Source: Betaproteobacteria bacterium
GTDB taxonomy: Bacteria; Pseudomonadota; Gammaproteobacteria; Burkholderiales; JAEUOS01
Assembly (NCBI GenBank): GCA_028292405.1
Contig: JAQGMJ010000043.1
Span: 90,508 to 154,507, forward strand
Reading direction: 5' to 3'
Length of the DNA: 64,000 nt
The notes under the pieces were generated by a model, which saw only the letters and a program-made list of their open reading frames with translations, was not told where the DNA came from and did not search any database. Positions 1 through 8,330 of this stretch are shown here, in pieces. How positions within the stretch are numbered: the first letter of the stretch is position 1; every line of letters begins with the position of its first letter. The translations under genes and the position numbers were made by a program.

Positions 1-1
1 G

Positions 2-1050
2 GCGCTGGCCGAAGTCGAAAAAGACCCGGTGCGCAAGGACCTGTTCAAGCAGCTGGCGGACGCCGAGCGCGACCATGCCGAACTGTGGCGCAACAAGCTC
101 GAAACGGCGGGCGTGTCGATTCCGGCGGTTAGACTGCCGCTGAAAATTCGCATGGTCGGCTGGCTGGCGCAGACCTTCGGCATCGCCTTCGTCTTGCCGA
201 CCGTGGCCAATGCCGAGTTCGCCGACCGCAACAAGTATGCGGACCAGGCCGACGCCCAGGCAATCTCGGCGGAAGAACGCGGCCATGCGGCGGTGATTCA
301 GGCGGCGGCGGGACATCGGCCGGACGGCAATGTGGGCGCGAACATCGCGCGCGCCGAGCATTGGCATCGCGGCGCGGCTTCCGGCAACGACCTGCGCGCG
401 GCGGTGCTGGGCGCCAACGACGGACTGGTGTCGAACTTCTGCCTGATCATGGGCATCGCCGGCGCCGGCACGAACAATCACATCATCCTGCTCACCGGTT
501 TCGCCGGCCTGGCGGCGGGCGCCTGCTCGATGGCGCTGGGCGAATGGCTCTCGGTGACCAACGCGCGCGAACTGGCGCAGACGCAGATGGACCGCGAGGC
601 CGAGGAGATCGAACAGACCCCGGAGGCAGAGGAGAAGGAGCTGGCGCTGATCTACCAGGCCAAGGGCCTGGCGAAGGAAGAGGCGCAGCGCATCGCCCAC
701 CGCCTGATGCGCGACAAGGGCGCCGCGCTCGACACCCTGGCGCGCGAGGAGCTGGGCATCAACCCGGAAGACCTCGGCGGCAACCCGTGAGCGCGGCCGT
801 CACCTCCTTCCTGCTGTTCTCCATCGGTGCGCTGTTTCCGCTGCTTCCCTTCGTCTGGTTGCAGGGCGCGCATGGCATCGAACTCTCGGTGGCACTCTCC
901 GCCTTCGCGCTGGCGGCGATCGGGCTGATCACTTCGCTGTTCAACGGCCGCAGTCCGCTGTATTCAGCGGTGCGCCAGGTGCTGATCGGCTGCGCCGCCG
1001 CCGCGGTCACCTATGGCGTGGGCGCAGCGTTGGGGGTGTCGCTGTCCTGA
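2..1050 (+). pseudogene. mbfA: MbfA/VIT1-type membrane ferritin iron exporter, frameshifted and 5'-truncated by window edge
   Basis: The reading frame is open to the left edge, so the true start lies outside. The first part has ferritin-like E-x-x-H motifs (AERDHAELW near the edge, then EERGHAA) that would bind a di-iron centre. A VIT1/CCC1 membrane domain follows (GANDGLVSNFCLIMGI, GACSMALGEWLS), which in MbfA proteins exports iron. The frame ends at a TGA at 788-790 inside the VIT1 domain. The missing C-terminal part (TSFLLFSIGALFPLLPF, then two more hydrophobic segments) continues at once in another frame from 790 to 1050. Inserting one G after 789 would restore Asn-Pro-Trp-Ser-Ala-Ala and one continuous protein. 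A GTG at 787 overlaps the stop, so coupled translation of a separate tail is possible but less likely. This could be a sequencing error or a recent mutation. Confidence 0.85.
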
Positions 1051-1094
1051 GGCGGCCCGGGGCGCCCATGGCCGGCGGTTTGTTAAACTGTCGG

Positions 1095-1125
1095 CCTGCA
1101 TGCAGGTCCATTACGATTCGAATCG
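1095..1125 (+). promoter_or_regulatory. Two adjacent perfect 12-bp palindromes upstream of the flavin monooxygenase
   Basis: CCTGCATGCAGG (1095-1106) and CGATTCGAATCG (1114-1125) are each perfectly self-complementary. Their centres are 19 bp apart, about two helical turns, and the second ends 12 bases before the ATG at 1138. That placement suits repressor binding sites. No regulator is adjacent, so the role is inferred. Confidence 0.4.
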
Positions 1126-1137
1126 AGACAAAGTCCC

Positions 1138-2385
1138 ATGAGCATCATCGTCATTGGCGGCGGCATCGCCGGCCTGACCTTCGCCCTTTCGCTGAAGCAG
1201 CGCGGCATCGACTGCCGCGTCTTCGAGTCCGCGCCAGAGATGAAGGAACTGGGGGTGGGCATCACCCTGCTGCCGCACGGGGTGCGCGAGTTCTCCGCCC
1301 TCGGCCTTGAAGACAAGCTGCGCGCCGCCGGCATCGAAAACCGCGAGAGCGCCTTTTTCAGCCACCACGGCCAGTTCATCTACAAGGAGCCGCGCGGCGC
1401 GCTGGCCGGCTACCCTTACCCCGAGATCGGCATGCATCGCGGCACGCTGCACCGCATTCTTTATGAAGCCGTGCTTAAGGTACTGGGGCCGGACAAGGTA
1501 AAGATCAACCACCAGTGCGTGCGCGTCGAGCAGGACGCGCTTGGCGTTACCGTGCACTTCAAGGAAACCTCCACTGGCGCGATGCTGCCGCCGGTGAAGG
1601 GCTCGGTGGTGGTCGCCGCCGATGGCGTCAACTCCACGGTGCGCCGCCAGTTCTATCCCGACGAGCAGATGTACTTCGGCGGCATCAATACCTGGCGCGG
1701 CGTCACCCGCATGAAGCCGATCTTCGACGGCCGTACCTATATGCGCGTCGGCTCGATCGACACCGGCAAGCTGGTGATCTATCCGATTATCGACGACGTC
1801 GACGGCCAGGGCAATCAGCTGGTCAACTGGGTGGCGGAAAAGCGCCAGGACGTTTCCTACCGCAACGACTGGAACAAGCCCGGCAAGCTGGAGGAACTGC
1901 TGCCGCTTTACGCCGATTGCAAATTCGACTGGCTCGACGTGCCGGAAATGCTGCGCAACTCGGAGGTCATCCTTGAGTACCCGATGGTCGACAAGACGCC
2001 GGTGCCGCAATGGACCTTCGACCGCATCACCTTCATGGGCGACGCCGCGCACCCGATGTACCCGCGCGGCTCCAACGGCTCGGCACAGGCCATCGTCGAT
2101 GCGCGCACCCTGGCCGACCTGGTGGCGCAAAGCGAGGGCAATGCCCACACCGTGCTCAAGGCCTACGAGGTGGCGCGCCTGGAGACGACTTCGAAGATCG
2201 TGCTGACCAACCGCCAGGCGCCGCCGGACTTCATCATCATGAAGGTCGAAGAGCTCACCGGCGGCAAGCCGTTTCGCCACATCGACGACGTCATCAGCCA
2301 GGAAGAGTTGCGGCAGATTTCCGAGAACTACAAGAATGTCGCCGGTTTTTCGCTTTCGTCGTTCCAGGCCAAGGCTGCGAGCTAG
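1138..2385 (+). CDS. FAD-dependent monooxygenase, PhzS-like flavin oxidoreductase
   Basis: A 415-residue class A flavin monooxygenase that should hydroxylate or oxidise an aromatic substrate with NAD(P)H and O2. The N-terminal Rossmann fingerprint G-x-G-x-x-G is at residues 7-12. The second FAD motif, Gly301-Asp302 followed by AAHPMYPRG, is near residues 300-310. LGVGITLLPHGVREF and GGINTWRGV resemble the phenazine monooxygenase PhzS and the broad 'flavin-dependent oxidoreductase' group. Length is normal for the family. It stands alone, with no operon partner and an unusual pair of palindromes just upstream. The ATG at 1138 has only a weak purine stretch (GAGAC) before it. The substrate cannot be told from sequence; a phenazine is unlikely to be implied, because no phz core genes are nearby. 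Confidence 0.85.
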   Translation: MSIIVIGGGIAGLTFALSLKQRGIDCRVFESAPEMKELGVGITLLPHGVREFSALGLEDKLRAAGIENRESAFFSHHGQFIYKEPRGALAGYPYPEIGMHRGTLHRILYEAVLKVLGPDKVKINHQCVRVEQDALGVTVHFKETSTGAMLPPVKGSVVVAADGVNSTVRRQFYPDEQMYFGGINTWRGVTRMKPIFDGRTYMRVGSIDTGKLVIYPIIDDVDGQGNQLVNWVAEKRQDVSYRNDWNKPGKLEELLPLYADCKFDWLDVPEMLRNSEVILEYPMVDKTPVPQWTFDRITFMGDAAHPMYPRGSNGSAQAIVDARTLADLVAQSEGNAHTVLKAYEVARLETTSKIVLTNRQAPPDFIIMKVEELTGGKPFRHIDDVISQEELRQISENYKNVAGFSLSSFQAKAAS

Positions 2386-2401
2386 TCGGTCTCAATCTAC
2401 T

Positions 2402-2488
2402 GTCGTTCCCGCGAAAACGGGAACCCAGTGCTCCTCAAGCAAAGCTCGTGAAGACGGGCTGGATTCCCGCCTGCGCGGGCAATGACAG
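2402..2488. repeat. REP-like extragenic palindromic element
   Basis: Two inverted GC-rich units, TCCCGCGAAAACGGGA and TTCCCGCCTGCGCGGG, face each other across about 40 bases. They resemble the CATTCCCGC...GCGGGAATG extragenic repeats that are scattered in many proteobacterial genomes. The element lies between the convergent monooxygenase and cydB genes and could also stop transcription from both sides. Confidence 0.5.
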
Positions 2489-2512
2489 GTGTCTTCGGAC
2501 GTAGCTCTGCCC

Positions 2513-3535
2513 TCAGTCATAACTCAATTCCGTGGCCTTGCCGCTGAACACCCGGTATGCGTAGATGGTGTAGCCGACGATCGCCGGCAGCACCACGCAG
2601 GCGCCGTAGAAAATCACCATCAGCGACTCCGGCGCGCTGGCCGCCTGCCAGATGGTCAGGCGGTCGACGATAAGGAAGGGGAAGAGGCTGTAGGCCAGGC
2701 CGAGAAACGCGAGAAAGAACAATCCCGCCGCGCACACATAAGGGAGCCAGTCGCGTCCCGCCGCCTCGGCTTCCAGGCGCGCCGGCAGGCGGCGCAGCAT
2801 CGCTTCCAGCACGAAGAACAGCACTCCGGAGAGCAGCGGAATCGGCGCCAGGAAAAAGATGTTCGGCAGGCTGAACCACTTGTCGAAAATCCGCGCGCTG
2901 ACCATCGGCGTGGCGATCGACACCGCGGCGATGCCCGCGCCGGTGAGCCACAGGCAGGTGCGCGCCCAGCGCGCCGCGCGCAACTGCAGTTCGCCTTCGC
3001 ACTTGTAGATCAGCCAGGTGCTGCCGAGCAGGGCGTAACCTGCGACCAGGCACAGGCCGATCACCAGCGAGAACGAGGTTTCGGCCAGGCCGTGGGTAAA
3101 GCCCGTGACGAGAGAACCCAGCATCACGCCCTGCGCGAAGGTGGCCAGCAGCGAGCCGAAGTAGAAGGCGCGGTCCCACCAGGGCTTGTGGCCGGCGTGC
3201 GCCTTGACGCGAAAGTCGAAGGCGACGCCGCGCAGGATCAGTCCGGCCAGCATCAGCGCCACCGGCAGATACAGCGCGCCGAGGATGGCCCCATGCGCCA
3301 CGGGGAAGGCGGTGAGCAATATGCCCACGCCGAGCACCAGCCAGGTTTCGTTGGCATCCCAGAAAGGGCCGATGGAGGCGATCATGCGGTCGCGGTCGGC
3401 GTCTTCAACGCGACGCAGTAGGATGCCAACGCCGAGGTCGTAGCCGTCGAGCAGCACGTAGGCCAGCATCGCCACGCCCATCAGGAACAGGAACACCAGG
3501 GGCAGCCAGAAGGATGCGTCGGTCCAGGTTTCCAT
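2513..3535 (-). CDS. cydB: Cytochrome bd-type quinol oxidase subunit II (CydB/CioB)
   Basis: A 340-residue polytopic inner-membrane protein, subunit II of a cytochrome bd quinol oxidase, which reduces O2 to water with electrons from the quinone pool. Family features include the N-terminal LLDGYDLGVGILL helix and WDANETWLVLGVGILLTAFP. Length is slightly below E. coli CydB (379). It starts 16 bases after the cydA stop, in one operon with the upstream regulator. I looked downstream for a CydX-like small membrane protein. The only short frame there (near 2510-2400, minus strand) is hydrophilic, so no CydX is seen. Confidence 0.95.
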   Translation of the reverse strand: METWTDASFWLPLVFLFLMGVAMLAYVLLDGYDLGVGILLRRVEDADRDRMIASIGPFWDANETWLVLGVGILLTAFPVAHGAILGALYLPVALMLAGLILRGVAFDFRVKAHAGHKPWWDRAFYFGSLLATFAQGVMLGSLVTGFTHGLAETSFSLVIGLCLVAGYALLGSTWLIYKCEGELQLRAARWARTCLWLTGAGIAAVSIATPMVSARIFDKWFSLPNIFFLAPIPLLSGVLFFVLEAMLRRLPARLEAEAAGRDWLPYVCAAGLFFLAFLGLAYSLFPFLIVDRLTIWQAASAPESLMVIFYGACVVLPAIVGYTIYAYRVFSGKATELSYD

Positions 3536-3551
3536 TGTCGTTATCCTTTGC

Positions 3552-4922
3552 CTAGGCTCCCGTAGGCGTGGGTTGGTCGGGGGTGGCGCCCTTGATGGCG
3601 GCGCCCTTGTTCTGCTGCTTCTCCGGATGCGCCGCCTCGCGCGCCAGGTGGAACACTACTGTGACGTAGGCGACGATCAGGCCCGCATACAGCAGCAGGT
3701 ACATGGTGAGAGAGGCCGCGATCATCGCGGGGGGCGTGCTTGATGCCGCCTCCGCCGCCGTCAGCACACCCGTCACCAGCCAGGGCTGGCGGCCGATCTC
3801 GGTGACGTACCAGCCCGCCACCAAGGCTACCCAGCCGGCGAAAGTCATCATCGCCAGCACGCGCAGCAGCCAGGTCTGCACGACGTCGCGGCGCTTGAGT
3901 TGCCAGGCTGAGAGCCAAGAAACCGCCAGCATCAGCATGCCGATACCGACCATGATGCGAAAGGCCCAGAACACCGGCGCCATCGGCGGGTGATAGGGGA
4001 AATCCGCAAAGCCCTTTACTTCGCCGTCCCAGGTGTGGGTCAGATACACCGAGGCCAGGTGCGGCACCGAAATCTCGAAGCGGTTGCTGCGCGTCTGGCT
4101 GTCGGGCAGGGCGAACAATATGGCGGGCACGTCCTTCTGGGTTTCCCACAGGCCTTCCATCGCCGCCACCTTCACCGGCTGATGCTCCAGCGTGTTCAGG
4201 CCATGCGCATCGCCCGCCATGATCTGCAGGGGGATCAGCACCGCCGCCACATACACCGCCGTCTTGAGCGTCGCCGGTGCGACATCGCCGCGGTCGCCCT
4301 TGAGCAGGCGATAGGCCGAGACGCCGGCGATGAGGAAGGAAGCTGTCAGCCCCGAGGCCAGTAGCATGTGCGTGAGGCGGTAGGGAAAGGAGGGGTTGAA
4401 GATTACCGCCCACCAGTCGGTCACGTGCGCCTGGCCGCCGACCATGGTGAAGCCGGCGGGTGTTTGCATCCACGAGTTGAGCGCGAGGATCCAAAAGGCA
4501 GAGAGCGTGGTGCCGAAGGCCACCAGGAAAGTGGCGAGGGTGTGCACGCGCTCGGAAACGCGGCGCGTGCCGAACAGCATGATGGAAAGGAAGGTGGCCT
4601 CGAGGAAGAACGCCGTCAGCACTTCATAGGCCAGCAGCGGCCCGGCGATGTTGCCGACCTTCTGCATGTACCCCGGCCAGTTGGTGCCGAACTGGAAGCT
4701 CATGGTCACGCCCGAGACCACGCCGAGGGCGAAGGTGAGGGCGAACACCTTGACCCAGAAGCCATAGGCGGCCAGCCACTTTGGATCGCGGGTCGCGGTG
4801 TGGCGGATCTTGAAGAACAGCAAAAACCAGCCCAGCGAAATCGAGATCGCGGGGAACAGGATGTGGAAGGTGATGTTGGCGGCGAACTGGATGCGCGCCA
4901 GGATCAGCGGGTCGGCGGACAT
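3552..4922 (-). CDS. cydA: Cytochrome bd-type quinol oxidase subunit I (CydA/CioA), short Q-loop
   Basis: A 456-residue heme-bearing subunit. Residues matching the known ligands are present: His20 (heme b595), Glu100 and Glu108 in LAYEVLTAFFLEAT (proton/heme d region), and His185 in YRLTHMLLAS plus Met324 in FRIMVG (heme b558). At about 65 residues less than E. coli CydA (522) it lacks the long Q-loop insertion. That is typical of the cyanide-insensitive (CioA) branch, which resists cyanide and often serves under low O2 or stress. It lies 48 bases after the GbsR-type regulator on the same strand. The ribosome site is modest (GAAAGAAA). Co-transcription with the regulator is likely. Confidence 0.95.
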   Translation of the reverse strand: MSADPLILARIQFAANITFHILFPAISISLGWFLLFFKIRHTATRDPKWLAAYGFWVKVFALTFALGVVSGVTMSFQFGTNWPGYMQKVGNIAGPLLAYEVLTAFFLEATFLSIMLFGTRRVSERVHTLATFLVAFGTTLSAFWILALNSWMQTPAGFTMVGGQAHVTDWWAVIFNPSFPYRLTHMLLASGLTASFLIAGVSAYRLLKGDRGDVAPATLKTAVYVAAVLIPLQIMAGDAHGLNTLEHQPVKVAAMEGLWETQKDVPAILFALPDSQTRSNRFEISVPHLASVYLTHTWDGEVKGFADFPYHPPMAPVFWAFRIMVGIGMLMLAVSWLSAWQLKRRDVVQTWLLRVLAMMTFAGWVALVAGWYVTEIGRQPWLVTGVLTAAEAASSTPPAMIAASLTMYLLLYAGLIVAYVTVVFHLAREAAHPEKQQNKGAAIKGATPDQPTPTGA

Positions 4923-4970
4923 GATTTTCTTTCAGTGGCCCCGGTTGGTTCCAATAGAGTTGGGGGGGGC

Positions 4971-5540
4971 CTAAGCATGCGGCGGGCTTTTGCCGCCCGT
5001 CACCAGTTTCAGCTTGTCTTTCAGGTCGAGAAACTTCTGTACCCGCGAGCCCATTTTCATCAGCGACACCAGGTTCTTCGGTTCCAGCCTTTGCACGTCG
5101 GAAAACCAGTTGGTGGTCAGTTCGATCAGGTCGTGCATCTCGCGCATGCGCTGTTGCGCGTGCTGGTCTTCGGCCCCGGAGACGTTTTCCATCAGCGCCT
5201 CGCGCAGCATCGAGAGCGTCGGATCGATCTCGCGCTTGCGCCGCTCCTCGGCCAGGGTTCGGAAGATCGCCCAGATGTCTTCCGGCGCGGAAAAGTATTC
5301 GCGGCGGTCGCCCGGCTTGTGCTGCACCCGGGTCAGGCGCCAGGACTCCAGCTCCTTCAGGCCCATGCTGACGTTGGAGCGCGAAAAGCCCAGCGCCTCG
5401 GCGATCTCGTCGGCATTCAGCGGCTCGCGCGCGACGTAGAGCAGGGCATAGATCTGCCCGACCGTGCGGTTGATGCCCCAGCGGCTACCCATCTCGCCGA
5501 AGTGCAGCACGAAGGTCTGGATCAGGGGCGTCAGGTTCAT
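4971..5540 (-). CDS. GbsR/MarR-family transcriptional regulator of the cydAB operon
   Basis: A 189-residue winged-helix regulator. The helix-turn-helix lies around residues 35-75 (LNADEIAEALGFSRSNVSMGLKELESWRL), followed by a wing (HKPGDRREYF) and a helical C-terminal half, as in GbsR-type MarR proteins. It is the first gene of an operon with cydA and cydB and probably controls them and itself. A palindrome overlaps its -10 box. A paralogue at 51372-51917 shares long stretches, such as GEMGSRWG-NRTV and EERRKREI-PTLS. The effector is unknown; a redox or quinone-linked signal is only a guess from the neighbours. An 8-base G run lies just past its stop. Confidence 0.85.
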   Translation of the reverse strand: MNLTPLIQTFVLHFGEMGSRWGINRTVGQIYALLYVAREPLNADEIAEALGFSRSNVSMGLKELESWRLTRVQHKPGDRREYFSAPEDIWAIFRTLAEERRKREIDPTLSMLREALMENVSGAEDQHAQQRMREMHDLIELTTNWFSDVQRLEPKNLVSLMKMGSRVQKFLDLKDKLKLVTGGKSPPHA

Positions 5541-5562
5541 GGTCGATTACTTGAATGTTTTG

Positions 5563-5612
5563 AATTTTCAGGAAACTGTGAAAATTGTACGCGCACCAAA
5601 GGGAAATGGCAA
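5563..5612 (-). promoter_or_regulatory. Sigma-70 promoter with overlapping AATTTTCA palindrome for the regulator-cydAB operon
   Basis: Read on the minus strand, TTGCCA (5612-5607), a 17-base spacer and TACAAT (5589-5584) form a good promoter. The inverted repeat AATTTTCA-N8-TGAAAATT (5563-5586) begins on the last three bases of the -10 box and covers the likely start of transcription. That is the classic place for a repressor to bind. The same geometry occurs at the paralogue's promoter (51254-51301). Confidence 0.6.
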
Positions 5613-5644
5613 GCGGCATCGGCCGCTGCCGCGGACTTACGGGG

Positions 5645-6307
5645 TCAGGACTGCGCCGGCAGTTGCGCGGCGAGGGCGGCCAGCACGTGGCCGGCATCGG
5701 TCGGGTGCGGCATGCGCAGGCGGGCGGCGGCTTGGGCGCTGGACTGCGGGTTGCTGCCGGCCGATGTGCCGGGGCCGATGGCGGAAGTGCTGGTCGAAGC
5801 GGTAGCGCTACCGCTGCTCGGCTGCGCGCCCTTGGCCGCCTGGGCCTCGCGTGCGGCCTGCAGCATGTGCAGGATGTGCTCGGCCATCGCGGTCTTGGGC
5901 ACCGGGATGCTGTCCTTCAACTCGTCGGTGGAGACGGTGCCATCCTTGTTCTTGTCCATCGCCTGGTACAGCGTGCCGGCCTGGGCGGCAGTGCCGCCGC
6001 CGGCGACCACCTGCTTTTCCAGTTCGCTCTTGGAAATCTTGCCGTCGCCGTCGGTGTCCACTGCCTTCGCCAATTGCGACTGGTAGTGCTGGGCGAAGGA
6101 GCCGGTGGGCTTGCCTTGCGCGGCGAGCGCGGCCAGGCGCTGCTTTTCCTGCACCGACAAACCTTGTGCGTTGGTGACCGCGTTGGGCAGCGCATCGACG
6201 GCCGCCTTGGCCTGTGCCGATTTCTCGGACGCCTCGTTATAGGCATCGCGGCCGGCGCGGAAAATGCCGCCGGCAACACCCATGACAATGGAGGAGATCA
6301 GGCCCAT
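5645..6307 (-). CDS. EF-hand calcium-binding protein
   Basis: A 220-residue protein with two canonical EF-hand loops. Loop 1 runs from Asp84 to Glu95 (DTDGDGKISKSE). Loop 2 runs from Asp118 to Glu129 (DKNKDGTVSTDE). Both have acidic residues at positions 1, 3, 5 and 12, so each should bind calcium. The N-terminus is weakly hydrophobic, with no clear cleavage site. The C-terminal 80 residues are Ala/Ser/Thr/Gly-rich and probably disordered. It is a single gene on the minus strand, about 100 bases upstream of the start of the GbsR operon. Its role is unknown beyond calcium binding; buffering or sensing are possibilities. Confidence 0.8.
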   Translation of the reverse strand: MGLISSIVMGVAGGIFRAGRDAYNEASEKSAQAKAAVDALPNAVTNAQGLSVQEKQRLAALAAQGKPTGSFAQHYQSQLAKAVDTDGDGKISKSELEKQVVAGGGTAAQAGTLYQAMDKNKDGTVSTDELKDSIPVPKTAMAEHILHMLQAAREAQAAKGAQPSSGSATASTSTSAIGPGTSAGSNPQSSAQAAARLRMPHPTDAGHVLAALAAQLPAQS

Positions 6308-6484
6308 AGGAAGTCAACCGTGCTTGCGACATTCCGGGGCGGAACATCGCGGAATAGGGATCGTAGTGGTTGGGGCGGGGTGGGGATGTGGGGAGGAAGA
6401 AGGGAAAAGCGATGTTGTTTCGCGATTGATGGAGCTGCATGAATCGCGTGGCTTCACCCCATCCCCCACCTCATTTGGGTGACC

Positions 6485-6505
6485 CTCTCCCCTTGAAGGG
6501 GAGAG
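6485..6505. repeat. Hairpin CTCTCCCC-TTGAA-GGGGAGAG
   Basis: A perfect 8-bp inverted repeat with a 5-base loop, 27 bases past the alpha/beta hydrolase stop. It has no T-run, so it is a weak terminator at best. CTCTCCC/GGGAGAG palindromes of this type are a common dispersed repeat in betaproteobacteria. Confidence 0.5.
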
Positions 6506-6532
6506 ACCCTGCGTTGCTATAGCGGAGTGGGA

Positions 6533-7333
6533 CTAGGCGTGCTTTGCCATGAATTCCAGCGTCGCCTTCGCGCACAAATCCGGGTGCGCGCCGGCGGGAT
6601 GGTAGCAATCCATCTTCAGCAGCAGCAGTTCCGCATGCGGCGCGCCCTCGCGCATCACGCTGTGATCCACCTGGCCGGCGGCGTTGTCCGCCAGGTTCGA
6701 CGACTCGGTCATGATGGCCAGCGTTGGCGCCTTGATGCCGGGTAAATCCTTCGCCGGCTCGACGTGGCCGACCCACTTGAGATACGCCTTGGCGGTGGAC
6801 ATGGCGGTGGCGCCCATCATCTCCACCCACCAGTCGACGCAGCGCGGCGGCACGGGCCCCAGGCGCCCGCCCATGGTGTGGCGCGCCCAGCCGCGAATGC
6901 CGTGCTCTTCCATGTAAGGCAACCATTCGGCGCTGCCCGGTGCCTTGAGCGGCGGCGCGCCCAAGGTGAGGGTCTTCACCAGGTCGGGCCGGGTCGCAGC
7001 CAGGCGCATGGCGCTGATGCAGCCGCTTTTTCCTGCGACCACATGTACCGAGTCTCCCGCCAGGTGGTTGATGATGCGCACCAGGTCGTCCACATACAGC
7101 TCGGTGGAGAACTTGAAGTTTTCGTCCACCGCCGCGGTGCGGCCGAAGCCGCGGATGTCGATAAGCACCAGGCGGTACTTGCGCGACATCGCCGGGATCC
7201 AGGCATTGAAGGCGGTAAGGTTTTCGGTGAAGCCATGGACGAAAATCACGGTTTCCGGTCTGGTCCACGGGTCGGTGTAGTCATGGATTTCGTAATAGGG
7301 CTTGAAGTCGGGGGCGAGGTCGAGGTAGGGCAT
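6533..7333 (-). CDS. Alpha/beta-fold hydrolase
   Basis: A 266-residue hydrolase. HGFTE near residue 33 gives the oxyanion region. Ser103 sits in the nucleophile elbow VAGKSGC, which is G-x-S-x-C rather than the common G-x-S-x-G but keeps small residues. A late His lies in DCYHPAGAHPD. The start is set at the ATG at 7333 because GAGAGA lies just before it; a longer frame would overlap the upstream gene. It begins 16 bases after the stop of a Bug-type binding protein, so the two are likely co-transcribed. The hydrolase may then act on the imported compound or its derivative. The substrate is unknown. Confidence 0.75.
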   Translation of the reverse strand: MPYLDLAPDFKPYYEIHDYTDPWTRPETVIFVHGFTENLTAFNAWIPAMSRKYRLVLIDIRGFGRTAAVDENFKFSTELYVDDLVRIINHLAGDSVHVVAGKSGCISAMRLAATRPDLVKTLTLGAPPLKAPGSAEWLPYMEEHGIRGWARHTMGGRLGPVPPRCVDWWVEMMGATAMSTAKAYLKWVGHVEPAKDLPGIKAPTLAIMTESSNLADNAAGQVDHSVMREGAPHAELLLLKMDCYHPAGAHPDLCAKATLEFMAKHA

Positions 7334-7349
7334 GGGTCTCTCGGAAAAG

Positions 7350-8330
7350 TTATTGCGGGTTGATGCCGGCAGCCTTGAGTGTGCTGCGGATGGTTTCAAT
7401 GTCGGCCACCACTGCCTGCTGCAACACTTCAGGCGTGCAGCCTACCGGGCGCACGCCCTGGGCGAAGAACTGTTTCACCAGCACCGGGTCGGCCAGGGCC
7501 TGGTTGATTGCCTTGTTAAGTTTGGCGATGATCGACGGCGGCGTGCCGGCAGGCGCGAAAATCGCGTTCCAGCCGGTGACGTTGTAGTCCGGCACGCCGG
7601 ACTCGGCAATCGTCGGCACGTCCGGGAAGATCGGCGAGCGCGTGATGTCGGAAATCGCCAGCGCGCGCACCCGCCCGGCATTCAACATCGGCAGCGCGCC
7701 GGGCGGCGAGGAAAAGGCGAACTGCAAATCGCCGCGGATCAGCGCGGTGACGATCTCGGGCTCGCTTTTGTAGGGCACGTGCAGCAGCTTGAGCTTGGCC
7801 TTGCTCTCGAAAATCAGCGTCGCGAGGTCGCCCAGGCTGCCGGCGCCCACCGTGCCGTAGGTGAGGGGTTGCTGCGCCGCCTTCGCGGCTTCGATCAGGC
7901 CCTTGACGCTGGTCAGCGGCGAGGACTTGTCCACCAGCAGCACCTCGGTCACCGAACCCACCTTGGTGATCGGCGCGAAGTCCTTCGCCGTGTCGTAGGG
8001 CAGGGCCTTGTTGATCGACGGGTTGGCCACGTGCGAGGGAAAAGCCATCAGCAGGGTGTAGCCGTCCGGCTTGGAGTGCGCGACGAAGTCGGAGCCGACG
8101 ATGCCGGAAGCGCCTGTCTTGTTCTCGACGAACATCGACTGCTTGAGGATGGGCCCGACCCTTTCCACCAGGATGCGCGCCAGCACGTCGGTGATGCCGC
8201 CGGCGCCTGAGGGCACGATCAGGCGGATCGATTGCGTTGGGTAATCGGACTGCGCGGCCTGCGCGGCCTGCGCGCCGGCCTGGGTGGCGGCGCACAGCAA
8301 CAGCATGGCGAATGCAAAGCGGAATTTCAT
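7350..8330 (-). CDS. Bug/TctC-family tripartite tricarboxylate transporter substrate-binding protein
   Basis: A 326-residue periplasmic binding protein with a Sec signal peptide (about residues 1-22, ending AQAAQA). The family core is clear: YPTQSIRLIVPSGAGGITDVLARIL, ENKTGASGIVGSDFVA, and the VPTIAESGVPDYNVTGW region. Bug proteins capture small carboxylates. Most, like this one, have no TctA/TctB membrane partners next to them. GGAGACAAA precedes the ATG. It forms an apparent operon with the downstream alpha/beta hydrolase. The ligand cannot be predicted; Bug proteins often bind aromatic or dicarboxylic acids. Confidence 0.9.
   Translation of the reverse strand: MKFRFAFAMLLLCAATQAGAQAAQAAQSDYPTQSIRLIVPSGAGGITDVLARILVERVGPILKQSMFVENKTGASGIVGSDFVAHSKPDGYTLLMAFPSHVANPSINKALPYDTAKDFAPITKVGSVTEVLLVDKSSPLTSVKGLIEAAKAAQQPLTYGTVGAGSLGDLATLIFESKAKLKLLHVPYKSEPEIVTALIRGDLQFAFSSPPGALPMLNAGRVRALAISDITRSPIFPDVPTIAESGVPDYNVTGWNAIFAPAGTPPSIIAKLNKAINQALADPVLVKQFFAQGVRPVGCTPEVLQQAVVADIETIRSTLKAAGINPQ

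Noticed and set aside
2400..2512. Possible CydX-like small gene after cydB
   Set aside because: The only short minus-strand frame there is hydrophilic, with no membrane helix, and it runs through the palindromic repeat.
4962..4969. Run of eight G as a phase-variation tract
   Set aside because: It lies after the regulator stop codon and before the cydA ribosome site, not in a coding frame or promoter spacer.
4368..6086. A 572-codon plus-strand frame antisense to cydA and the GbsR regulator
   Set aside because: It lies opposite clearly conserved cytochrome and winged-helix genes and shows no family features.
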